Source: Actinomycetota bacterium (GTDB lineage Bacteria > Actinomycetota > Actinomycetes > S36-B12). Taken from it: a stretch of 8,378 nucleotides of DNA. Below, piece by piece: positions 1 through 6,322 of the stretch; the stretch's first letter is position 1; every line of letters begins with the position of its first letter. Below the pieces are notes generated by a model. The model was not told the DNA's origin. It worked only from the letters and a program-made list of their open reading frames with translations, and ran no database searches. Location of the stretch: NCBI GenBank assembly GCA_003456155.1, contig DMPC01000185.1, forward strand, positions 1-8,378, in the 5' to 3' direction. A program made the position numbers and the translations under genes.

Positions 1-1199
1 TCGACTGGCACGGTGAGCGAATCGTCGATGTACCGCCGCGCACGGTGGCGCACGAGGGCCCCGTCTACGAGCGCCCCTTTCACCGGCCGTCCTGGCAGGA
101 CGCTCTTCAGGCGAATTCGCCGGATGCGCTGCCCCGCCCCTGCGCCCCTGACGAGTTGCGCGCCACCCTTCTCGATCTCGTGGGAGCCCCGAACCTCGCG
201 TCCAAGTCGTGGGTCACGTCGCAGTACGACCGTTACGTGCTCGGCAACACCGTCCTCGCGCAGCCCGAGGACTCCGGGATGGTTCGGGTCGACGAGGAGA
301 CCGGTCGCGGTGTGGCCATCTCGACCGACTGCAATGGTCGGTTCGCCAAGCTCGACCCGTATGCGGGCGCGCAGCTGGCGCTGTCCGAGAGCTATCGCAA
401 TGTCGTCGCCACGGGCGCGATTCCGCTCGCCGTGACGAACTGCCTGAACTTCGGATCGCCGGAGGATCCCGAGGTCATGTGGCAGTTCGCCGAGGCGACG
501 CGCGGACTGGCCGATGGGTGTCTCGAACTGGGCATCCCGGTGACCGGGGGCAACGTCTCGTTCTACAACCAGACCGGTGACGTGGCGATCCTGCCCACCC
601 CCGTCGTGGGCGTGCTCGGTGTCATCGATGACGTCTACCGTCGCACTCCGATGGCCTGGGGCCCCGATGGCGAGCTGATCTACCTGCTCGGTGACACCCA
701 CGACGAGTTCGGTGGCAGTGAGTGGGCGCATCACGTGCACGGCCATCTCGGTGGGCTCCCACCTCGCGTGGATCTGGCTCGCGAGCGGCTGCTGGGCGAG
801 ATCCTGGTGGCGGGCTCGCGCGACGGCATGCTCACGGCGGCTCATGACGTGTCGGACGGTGGGGTCGGGCAGGCGCTCGTGGAGATGGCACTGCGCGCCG
901 GTGTCGGCGCTCGCTGCTGGGTCCCCGACGGGCTCGACCCGTTCGTCTTCCTCTTCAGCGAGTCGACCGGTCGTGCTGTCGTCGTCGTGCCGCGAAGCGA
1001 GGAACTCCGGTTCACGGAGATGTGCGCGGCTCGGGAGCTTCCCGCGTATCGCATCGGAGTCGTCGACTCGGGCCTCGGCCCGGACGCCGGGTATGCCGAG
1101 GGCACGCAGGTGCTGCAGGTCTCCGACCTGTTCACGGTCTCGCTGGCTGAGGTCCGCGAGGTGCACGAGGCGACCCTCCCGGCCGTCCTGAACGCCTGA
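1..1199 (+). CDS. purL: Phosphoribosylformylglycinamidine synthase subunit II, C-terminal part (5' end outside window)
   Basis: PurL makes FGAM from FGAR, ATP and glutamine-derived ammonia, the fourth step of de novo purine synthesis in the cytoplasm. The frame is already open at the first base: bases 1-2 finish a codon, and the frame then reads DWHGERIVDVPPRTVAHEGP, a typical PurL stretch. About 398 residues are present against roughly 740-770 for the single-chain bacterial enzyme, so this is the C-terminal half. Visible family signatures are STDCNGR followed by DPYAGAQLALSESYRNV, the TNCLNFGSPEDPEVMWQF block, TGGNVSFYNQT near nt 545-575, and AHDVSDGG near nt 840-865 in the final AIRS-type C-terminal domain. 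It ends in TGA at 1197-1199, six bases before the next gene's ATG, so the two are probably co-transcribed. The gene looks intact within the window. The GTG or ATG codons inside the window are not its start. Confidence 0.97.
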   Translation, partial: DWHGERIVDVPPRTVAHEGPVYERPFHRPSWQDALQANSPDALPRPCAPDELRATLLDLVGAPNLASKSWVTSQYDRYVLGNTVLAQPEDSGMVRVDEETGRGVAISTDCNGRFAKLDPYAGAQLALSESYRNVVATGAIPLAVTNCLNFGSPEDPEVMWQFAEATRGLADGCLELGIPVTGGNVSFYNQTGDVAILPTPVVGVLGVIDDVYRRTPMAWGPDGELIYLLGDTHDEFGGSEWAHHVHGHLGGLPPRVDLARERLLGEILVAGSRDGMLTAAHDVSDGGVGQALVEMALRAGVGARCWVPDGLDPFVFLFSESTGRAVVVVPRSEELRFTEMCAARELPAYRIGVVDSGLGPDAGYAEGTQVLQVSDLFTVSLAEVREVHEATLPAVLNA

Positions 1200-1205
1200 G
1201 TCCTG

Positions 1206-1502
1206 ATGGCCGTGCTGGATCCGGACGTCCGCGCGGCCGTGAAGGCGTCCCTCGCGCGGCTGCAGGAGGCTGCACCCGGCCGGTCGGTCGAGGTCCGCAT
1301 CCCTCCGTACGCGGCGGTCCAGGCGGTTCCGGGGCTGACTCATCGTCGGGGCACGCCGTCGGCGGTCGTCGAGACCGATGCCGACACCTGGCTGGCTCTG
1401 GCCGACGGCTCGCTCCTCTGGGCGGATGCGGTCGCGGCAGGCCGGGTGCACGCCAGCGGTGAGCGCAGCGACCTGTCGCCGTACCTGCCGCTAGGGGGAT
1501 AG
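1206..1502 (+). CDS. Small sterol-carrier-like (SCP_3 type) protein downstream of purL
   Basis: A 98-residue soluble protein with no signal peptide or membrane segment. The central and C-terminal sequence fits the actinobacterial 'sterol carrier family protein' (Pfam SCP_3, bacterial SCP ortholog): VEVRIPPYAAVQAVPG, then RRGTPSAVVETDADTWLALA, and a closing AAGRVHASGERSDLSPYLPL. The family is known to sit beside purL in streptomycetes and other actinobacteria; its ligand and function are not established. The start is ATG 1206, six bases after the purL stop, with no clear ribosome binding site, which suggests translational coupling to purL. Length is near the family norm, perhaps slightly short at the N terminus. 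The family assignment is from remembered sequence patterns. A lipid-binding role is only inferred from the fold name. Confidence 0.82.
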   Translation: MAVLDPDVRAAVKASLARLQEAAPGRSVEVRIPPYAAVQAVPGLTHRRGTPSAVVETDADTWLALADGSLLWADAVAAGRVHASGERSDLSPYLPLGG

Positions 1503-1587
1503 CCCTGATGTCACGCCCGGATGGGGGTTTCTGGCGATGGTCGACGTAGGGTCGAGCCCTGTGCCGGCCCTGCCCATAGGAGATGCC
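1503..1587 (+). promoter_or_regulatory. Intergenic region with candidate promoter for the exported-protein gene
   Basis: This 85-base gap holds a TAGGGT hexamer at 1547-1552 that fits the actinobacterial -10 pattern TAnnnT. Transcription would begin near 1559-1561. No good -35 is visible at the expected distance (1523-1528 is G-rich). A ribosome binding site, AGGAG at 1578-1582, lies five bases before ATG 1588 and decides that start. No DtxR/IdeR-like box and no convincing terminator hairpin for the purL unit were seen here. Confidence 0.4.
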
Positions 1588-2439
1588 ATGAACCGTCGGA
1601 ACGTCATCGGTCGCACCCTGCTGGCCGCAACGCTGCTGATGGGTGCAGCGGTGTCCCTTGGACCCGTGGCGACGGCGCAGGAGGCTGCCCCGACCGCCAC
1701 CCACACGCCAACGATGCTCTACGCGGTGTCGGGCACGAACTTCGCGCTGACCTCCAAGGACGGACGCACCGGAACGCTGACGGTCACCCGGCCGAGCAAG
1801 GTGCTGCAGTTCACCGATCGCCCGGATCACTGGTCCGATCGCATCCCGGCCGGCGCCATGCTCACCAACCTCGGACTGACGGGTCGCCCGCTGGACGTTC
1901 GGGGGGAGGCGCCGAATGCGGTGCTGGCCCTGACGGGCCAGCGGACGCTGCCGCTGGAGATCACACACGGCTCGGTGGCCAAGGACGGAACTCTCACGCT
2001 TCGGGTTGCCCGACTCGGCCCGGCCCTGCCCTCGGCCGCAGGAACGGGCAGCCTGTTCGTGGACTCCGCAGCCCCGCTTCGCGTCTCGCTGGTCGGCAGC
2101 GATGGCGTCGAGTGGGGGGCTCTTGAGGTCTACTGGGAGGGCTCGCACTGGACCGTCGTCCCCTACTACGACGGCACGCGTATGGCGTCCGAGCGTTACT
2201 ACCGTAAGGACTTCTTCGCATCGTGGGATCCCACGATGCCGTGGGGCAAGACCTTCTTCTCGGACGACGACCGGTTCACGATCGGGATGGAACTCGTGGA
2301 CGGGGATCTCACGCAGTTGCGGTTCACGAACTACTTCAGGGGTGACTTCGTCATCAACGCGAATGCGCCGGACGGACCCGCCTGCGAACCGGCCTGCGTG
2401 CTCGCGACCCGATGGTCCGGCCCGCTCTACGCCACGTGA
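1588..2439 (+). CDS. Exported protein of unknown function
   Basis: A 283-residue protein with a clear N-terminal export signal: basic MNRRN, a hydrophobic core over residues 10-25, and a likely signal peptidase I site after ATA (A30|Q31). NRRNVI also loosely fits a twin-arginine motif (RR-x-hydrophobic-hydrophobic), so Tat export is possible. The mature part is about 253 residues with no further membrane segment. Around residues 45-130 the text VLQFTDRP...GAMLTNLGLTGRPL...APNAVLAL resembles an uncharacterised secreted family that I recall carrying 'T/V-x-F-S/T-DRP' followed by 'PPNAxL'; I cannot name a Pfam entry. The C-terminal half is rich in aromatic residues (YWEGSHWTVVPYYDG, RYYRKDFF) and ends with two cysteines in CEPAC, a possible disulfide. 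ATG 1588 is preferred over upstream in-frame GTG 1537 and 1561 because AGGAG precedes it and the signal peptide starts there. It lies directly upstream of the iron importer but has no iron box of its own. Function is unknown. Confidence 0.85.
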   Translation: MNRRNVIGRTLLAATLLMGAAVSLGPVATAQEAAPTATHTPTMLYAVSGTNFALTSKDGRTGTLTVTRPSKVLQFTDRPDHWSDRIPAGAMLTNLGLTGRPLDVRGEAPNAVLALTGQRTLPLEITHGSVAKDGTLTLRVARLGPALPSAAGTGSLFVDSAAPLRVSLVGSDGVEWGALEVYWEGSHWTVVPYYDGTRMASERYYRKDFFASWDPTMPWGKTFFSDDDRFTIGMELVDGDLTQLRFTNYFRGDFVINANAPDGPACEPACVLATRWSGPLYAT

Positions 2440-2446
2440 TGACGAT

Positions 2447-2476
2447 TTGACCAAGTTAGGTTACCCTCGGTAAGGT
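2447..2476 (+). promoter_or_regulatory. Promoter of the ferric iron ABC operon
   Basis: A good sigma-A type promoter: -35 TTGACC at 2447-2452 and -10 TAAGGT at 2471-2476, separated by 18 bp. Transcription should start near 2483, giving a leader of about 20 bases before ATG 2504. The -10 element lies inside the predicted DtxR/IdeR operator, so repressor binding would block RNA polymerase. The position in the 64-base gap between the exported-protein gene and the binding-protein gene makes the importer a transcription unit of its own. Confidence 0.7.
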
Positions 2477-2490
2477 TCCCCTAACCTAAC
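2456..2490 (+). promoter_or_regulatory. DtxR/IdeR-type iron box (two overlapping sites)
   Basis: The 19-mer at 2471-2489, taaggttcccctaacctaa, matches the IdeR consensus TWAGGTWAGSCTWACCTWA at 17 of 19 positions; only the central positions 8 and 9 differ. A second, weaker copy at 2456-2474 has a perfect left half-site, TTAGGTTA, and a degraded right half. The outer half-sites form an exact 9-base inverted repeat: GTTAGGTTA at 2455-2463 and TAACCTAAC at 2482-2490. DtxR and IdeR with Fe(II) are known to repress iron uptake genes from such boxes in actinobacteria. Overlap with the -10 element supports repression when iron is sufficient and expression under iron starvation. Confidence 0.88.
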
Positions 2491-2503
2491 CGAGAGGATG
2501 GTC

Positions 2504-3577
2504 ATGCGTCACCCCGTTCGGCTGCTCGCCGCGCTTGTCCCGGCTTCCCTCGTCCTCGCCGCCTGCAGCGGCTCCGGGTCGGAGTCGGCCACGGAGTCTG
2601 CCCCTGCGGCCGCGACCTCAGCCGCCGCGACCTCCGACGGCGCCAGCGACGCTGTCGTCGTCTACTCCGGCCGCAGCGAGGACCTCGTCGCCCCGCTCTT
2701 CGCCGAGTTCACGACGCAGACCGGCATCCCGGTCGAGGTGCGCTACGGCGACACCGCCGAGCTCGCCGCGCAGTTGATCGAGGAAGGCGACGCCAGCCCC
2801 GCCGACCTCTATTTCGGGCAGGATGCCGGAGCCTTGGGCGCCCTGGATGCGGCGGGCATGTGCGCCCCCCTGCCGGCCGGCGCAGCGGACGCCGTCCCGG
2901 CCATCTACCGGAGCGCGGACGGCACCTGGACGGGCATCACTGGTCGGGCCCGCGTGATCGCCTACGACTCCACGCAGGTTGCAGCCGAGGACGTGCCGAC
3001 GTCGATCTTCGATCTCACCGACCCCACGTGGAAGGGTCAGGTCGCCATCGCCCCGACCAATGGCTCCTTCCAGGCCTTCATCACCGCGATGCGCGTCTCC
3101 CAGGGCGACGACGCCACGCGCGCGTGGCTGCAGGGGCTGGTCGACAACGACGTGCAGATCTTCGAGAAGAACTCGCTCATCCGCGATGCGGTCGATGCCG
3201 GCCAGGTGCAACTGGGCCTGATCAACCACTACTACTGGTACGAGAAGGCCGCCGAGGTCGGTGCCGACAACATGAACGTGCAGATCGCGTTCGCGAAGCC
3301 AGGCGATCCCGGAGCCCTGGTCAATGTGGCCGGTGCCTGCGTGCTCACCCCGGCGGGCAACGCCGAGGGAGCCGGGGCGCTTCTCAGCTGGATGCTCGAG
3401 CCCAGCACCCAGGAGTGGTTCGTCGAGAACACCTGGGAGTACCCGCTGGTCGAGGGAGTCTCCTCTCCGGAGGGCGTCCCGGCCCTGGTGGATCTGCAGG
3501 GGCCGGACATCAGCCTCGCCGAGCTCGAGGATCTGCCCGGCACGCTGGCGATGCTTCAGGAGGTCGGCCTCACCTAG
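2504..3577 (+). CDS. Ferric iron ABC transporter, lipid-anchored substrate-binding protein (FbpA/FutA type)
   Basis: Captures Fe(III) outside the membrane and delivers it to the permease encoded next. The 357-residue product begins with a lipoprotein signal: MRHPVRLL, a hydrophobic core, then lipobox LAAC with Cys21 as the lipidated residue. A Ser/Ala/Thr-rich linker to about residue 48 follows. The mature domain opens with VVVYSGRSEDLVAPLF, the hallmark of FbpA/FutA-type family proteins. GLINHYYWYEKA places adjacent tyrosines at 243-244 (and Tyr246), matching the Tyr-Tyr iron ligands of the family. Length is normal. Two ATGs, at 2498 and 2504, are in frame. GAGAGG at 2492-2497 abuts the first and is six bases from the second, so 2504 is chosen. 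The DtxR/IdeR box directly upstream independently supports iron as substrate. A synthetic or chelated iron form is possible, but free or weakly complexed Fe(III) is the family norm. Confidence 0.93.
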   Translation: MRHPVRLLAALVPASLVLAACSGSGSESATESAPAAATSAAATSDGASDAVVVYSGRSEDLVAPLFAEFTTQTGIPVEVRYGDTAELAAQLIEEGDASPADLYFGQDAGALGALDAAGMCAPLPAGAADAVPAIYRSADGTWTGITGRARVIAYDSTQVAAEDVPTSIFDLTDPTWKGQVAIAPTNGSFQAFITAMRVSQGDDATRAWLQGLVDNDVQIFEKNSLIRDAVDAGQVQLGLINHYYWYEKAAEVGADNMNVQIAFAKPGDPGALVNVAGACVLTPAGNAEGAGALLSWMLEPSTQEWFVENTWEYPLVEGVSSPEGVPALVDLQGPDISLAELEDLPGTLAMLQEVGLT

Positions 3578-3590
3578 GCTGACGCACGCT

Positions 3591-5201
3591 GTGACGACCA
3601 CCGCTTCCCGCCGACCACCGCTGCTCCTGATGGGGGCAGCGGTGGTCGCCGTTGCGGTCATGGCCCTGCCGCTGGTCTACCTGCTCGTGCGGGTGCTCGG
3701 CGCGGGAGACAGTGCGTGGTCGGCCCTGTGGCGCACCAAGACCCTCGACACTGTCCTCACGACCATCGTTCTGGTGCTGCTCGTCGTCATCGGCGCGCTC
3801 ATCCTCGCCGCCCCGACCGCGTGGTTGCTCAGCCGCACCGACATCCCCCTGCGCGGGCCGTTCCTCGTCCTCATGGCTCTTCCGCTCGCGGTGCCGTCCT
3901 ACGTCGCGGCATACGCCTGGATCGCGATCTTTCCCGGCATGAGCGGCATCTTCGCTGCCGCCCTCGTCATGGCGCTGTGCACCTTCCCGTACGTCTCGAT
4001 CCCCCTGGTAGCCGTCCTTCGCGGCATGGATGCCGGCCAGGAGGAAGCTGCTCGCAGTCTCGGCCTCGGCCCGGCTGCTGTCGTGCGCCGCGTCGTCGTC
4101 CCGATGGCCTGGCCTGCCGCTGCGGCCGGGCTGCTGCTCGTCGCGCTCTACTCCATCGCGGAGTTCGGCACCGTCGCCATCTTCCGCGTCGACGCGTTCA
4201 CGCGGGTGATCTACGCCTCCTACCGGGCATCCTTCGATCGCACCACAGCAGCAGTCCTGGCGATCCTTCTCGTGGTCCTCGCGCTTGCGCTGGTGGCAGC
4301 CGAGGCCCGGATGCGCGGGCGCGCCTCCCGCTGGCGCATCGGATCCGGCACCGGACGCCCCGCGCCCCTCAGCACCCTGTCGCGTCGTGGCCGGGTCCTG
4401 GGCCTGGGGTGGCTCTGCCTCGTGACGCTTCTCGCCCTCGTGGTCCCCTTGGGCTCGATCGGCTATCAGCTGCTGGTGAGCCAGCGACGCGAGATCGATG
4501 CCGGCGCGCTGGCCGGTGCCGTGGCAGGCTCGATCTCGTCGGCGACCCTGGGCGCAGTGGTCGCACTGCTGCTGGCCATCCCTGTCGGAGTGCTCGCCGC
4601 GCGCTACACGGGCCGCTGGGTTCGCAGCCTGGAAGCGGGGGCCTTCCTCGGCCACGGATTACCCGGTGTGGTCGTCGGCCTGTCCCTCGTGTTCCTCACT
4701 CTCGCCGTCGTCCCGGCGGCCTATCAGACGCTCGCGGCGCTGGCCTTCGCCTACGCCGTCCTGTTCGCACCCAAGGCGATCGGGGCGACCCGCACTTCCG
4801 TCGCGGCCGTGCCACCGGAGCTGGAATCGGTCGCCCGGTCGCTGGGCCGCGGCCCGATTCATGCCTGGTGGACGACGACGGGTCGCATCGCGTGGCCCGG
4901 TATCGCCGCTGGCGGCCTGCTCGTCCTGCTGACGGCGATGAAGGAGCTCCCGGCCACGTTGATGCTGCGTCCCACCGGATTCGAGACTCTCGCCACGCGT
5001 CTGTGGTCGCGGACCGAGGTGGGGGCCTTCGGCGCCGCGGCGCCCTACGCGCTCGCACTCATCGCCCTGGCGGCCATCCCGGCCTGGCTGATGGGCCGTT
5101 GGCTGACTCGGCTATCACCGGGATCCGTGGCCGAGAACGTCGAGTGGGACAGTGTTTCCGTGCCTGCCGTCACGACGCCCGCAGCCGGGAGCAAGGCATG
5201 A
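3591..5201 (+). CDS. Ferric iron ABC transporter, fused two-domain permease (FbpB type)
   Basis: Forms the inner-membrane channel for Fe(III) import. The 536-residue protein is two binding-protein-dependent permease domains in one chain, as is usual for FbpB-type iron permeases of this size. Hydrophobic segments fill both halves, starting with residues 11-33; about twelve are expected. A basic loop near residues 237-266 (MRGRASRWRIGSG...) joins the halves. Each half carries an EAA loop that docks on the ATPase: EEAARSLGLGPAAVVRRVVVP from residue 151 and ELESVARSLGRGP from residue 410. GTG 3591 is the only sensible start: it lies 13 bases after the binding-protein stop and precedes the first membrane segment. 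The frame is open further upstream, but that is overlap with the previous gene. No ribosome binding site sits at the right distance (AGGAGG at 3558-3563 is 27 bases away), so translation probably depends on coupling. The stop overlaps the ATPase start. Confidence 0.93.
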   Translation: MTTTASRRPPLLLMGAAVVAVAVMALPLVYLLVRVLGAGDSAWSALWRTKTLDTVLTTIVLVLLVVIGALILAAPTAWLLSRTDIPLRGPFLVLMALPLAVPSYVAAYAWIAIFPGMSGIFAAALVMALCTFPYVSIPLVAVLRGMDAGQEEAARSLGLGPAAVVRRVVVPMAWPAAAAGLLLVALYSIAEFGTVAIFRVDAFTRVIYASYRASFDRTTAAVLAILLVVLALALVAAEARMRGRASRWRIGSGTGRPAPLSTLSRRGRVLGLGWLCLVTLLALVVPLGSIGYQLLVSQRREIDAGALAGAVAGSISSATLGAVVALLLAIPVGVLAARYTGRWVRSLEAGAFLGHGLPGVVVGLSLVFLTLAVVPAAYQTLAALAFAYAVLFAPKAIGATRTSVAAVPPELESVARSLGRGPIHAWWTTTGRIAWPGIAAGGLLVLLTAMKELPATLMLRPTGFETLATRLWSRTEVGAFGAAAPYALALIALAAIPAWLMGRWLTRLSPGSVAENVEWDSVSVPAVTTPAAGSKA

Positions 5202-6217
5202 CTTCCGTGCGCGTGACCGACCTGGTCGTGGGCTACGGCGGCCCACCCGTCGTTCGCGAGGCCACCTGCTCGGTCGGCTCCGGCTCCCTGCTCGCGGTGG
5301 TGGGGGCGAGCGGCTCAGGCAAGACCACACTGCTGCGGGCGATCGCCGGATTCGTCCCGGTCACGTCCGGCACGATCTCGTTCGACTCCGAACTGGTCAC
5401 GGGTCCGGGTGTGAGCGTGCCGCCGGAGCGCAGACGCGTCGGCATCGTCACTCAGGACGGCTCGCTCTTCCCGCACCTGTCGGTCGAGCGGAACATCGCG
5501 TTCGGCCTGCCTCGACGCGAGCTGCCGGACGGCACCCCGACCGTTCAACGGGTGGCAGAACTCCTCGACCTCGTGGGGCTCACCGGTCTCGGTGCCCGGG
5601 CTCCGCACGAACTCTCCGGCGGCCAGCAGCAGCGCGTCGCCCTGGCGCGGGCACTGGCCCCCGGGCCCGATGTCGTCCTCCTCGACGAGCCTTTCAGCGC
5701 CCTCGACGCGGGGCTGCGGACGTCCCTCGGCCACGAGGTTCGCGACCTGCTGCGGTCGACGTCGACGACCGCGATCCTCGTGACGCACGATCAGTCCGAG
5801 GCCCTGTCCCTGGCTGACTCCGTCGCCGTCATGGTCCAGGGACGCATCGTCCAGCAGGGCGCGCCCGTCGACGTCTACGGCCATCCGACCAGCCTCGATG
5901 CAGCGTCCTTCCTCGGCGAGGTGGTGCTTCTGCCGGTGCTCGGCCGCGAGGGTGACCGCGTGATCACGGCTCTCGGAGCGTTGGCCGCAGGCGACGTTGG
6001 TGGCGGCGAGCAGGTGGTGCTGCGTCCGGAGCAGGTGAGTGTCATAGCCGCTGCGCCGGGAAGTGACGGTCGAGGATCCGTCGTCGCGGTCTCGTATCAC
6101 GGGCACGACAGTCTCGTCGACGTGCGACTCGATGACGGCAACCTCGTGCGTGCACGCGTGCTCGGCAGCAGCGGGATGTCGACGGGGGACCGCGTCGACG
6201 TGGGCCTGGTTGGGTGA
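5198..6217 (+). CDS. Ferric iron ABC transporter, ATP-binding protein (FbpC type)
   Basis: Hydrolyses ATP on the cytoplasmic face to drive iron import. The 339-residue protein has every ABC motif: Walker A GASGSGKTT at 36-44, Q-loop Gln86 in VTQDGSLFPHLSV, signature LSGGQQQR at 139-146, Walker B VVLLDEP at 159-165, D-loop SALD, and switch His197 in LVTHD. VSVPPERRRVGIV and the LFPHLSV text are typical of the Fbp/Pot/Mal import subfamily. Residues from about 235 onward form a TOBE-like regulatory domain (VVLRPEQVSV, then VSYHGHDSLVDVRL). ATG 5198 overlaps the permease TGA as ATGA, with GGGAG at 5187-5191 six bases upstream, so the two are translationally coupled. The frame stays open for about 1.5 kb upstream, but that is shadow coding under the permease and not a fusion. 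Subfamily is assigned mainly from the operon partners and iron box. Confidence 0.93.
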   Translation: MTSVRVTDLVVGYGGPPVVREATCSVGSGSLLAVVGASGSGKTTLLRAIAGFVPVTSGTISFDSELVTGPGVSVPPERRRVGIVTQDGSLFPHLSVERNIAFGLPRRELPDGTPTVQRVAELLDLVGLTGLGARAPHELSGGQQQRVALARALAPGPDVVLLDEPFSALDAGLRTSLGHEVRDLLRSTSTTAILVTHDQSEALSLADSVAVMVQGRIVQQGAPVDVYGHPTSLDAASFLGEVVLLPVLGREGDRVITALGALAAGDVGGGEQVVLRPEQVSVIAAAPGSDGRGSVVAVSYHGHDSLVDVRLDDGNLVRARVLGSSGMSTGDRVDVGLVG

Positions 6218-6322
6218 CGGCAACGGCAGGCTCCCCGCCCAGGTGACTTTGGTGCGTGACACGGCGCGCGCTCGATGCGCTGCGTCACGACCTGTCGCCC
6301 GTCCGGGGTAGTGTCGGCGATC
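6218..6322 (+). promoter_or_regulatory. Intergenic region with hairpin and candidate helicase promoter
   Basis: This 105-base gap contains a hairpin at 6255-6289, listed separately. It also contains a candidate promoter: TCACGA at 6285-6290, an 18-bp spacer, and -10 TAGTGT at 6309-6314. The predicted transcription start falls at or just before GTG 6323, so the helicase mRNA would be leaderless. The -35 is a poor match to TTGACA, but the same TCACG-N-(18 bp)-TAGnnT arrangement recurs before purF. Confidence 0.45.
6255..6289 (+). terminator. Intergenic hairpin, possible terminator of the iron operon
   Basis: The left arm at 6255-6267 and the right arm at 6277-6289 pair at 12 of 13 positions in RNA: CGTGAC with GTCACG, an A-C mismatch, a C-G pair, a G-U pair, then GCGC with GCGC around a nine-base loop. 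No T-run follows, which is common for actinobacterial terminators but leaves the function uncertain. The ATG at 6275, a possible longer helicase start, lies in the loop, which argues against that start. A weaker second pairing, CCTGG at 6205-6209 with CCAGG at 6239-6243, spans the ATPase stop. Confidence 0.45.

Noticed and set aside
1132..2454. Long open frame on the minus strand (440 codons)
   Set aside because: It lies antisense to the SCP-like and exported-protein genes, which have signal peptide, ribosome binding site and family matches. The translation is Arg/Pro/Gly-rich low-complexity text typical of GC-rich shadow frames.
2498..2503. ATG 2498 as start of the iron-binding lipoprotein
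   Set aside because: GAGAGG ends at 2497, leaving no spacing; ATG 2504 has six bases of spacing and still gives a complete lipoprotein signal.
2584..2650. Ser/Ala/Thr-rich repeat-like DNA after the lipobox
   Set aside because: It encodes an ordinary flexible linker between the lipid anchor and the binding domain; no exact tandem repeat is present.
3570..4655. Minus-strand open frame of 361 codons opposite the permease
   Set aside because: The translated text is mostly charged and low-complexity, with no motif; it mirrors the hydrophobic codons of the real permease.
3716..5197. Upstream extension of the ATPase frame, suggesting an 833-residue fusion
   Set aside because: The extension overlaps the permease in another frame and is Arg/Pro-rich with no domain. 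The ATPase has its own ATGA start with GGGAG upstream, and the text becomes ABC-like exactly at ATG 5198.
6275..6322. Longer helicase N terminus from ATG 6275
   Set aside because: The ATG lies in the loop of a stable hairpin and lacks a ribosome binding site. The added residues do not look like a helicase N terminus, and a -10 element lies downstream of it.
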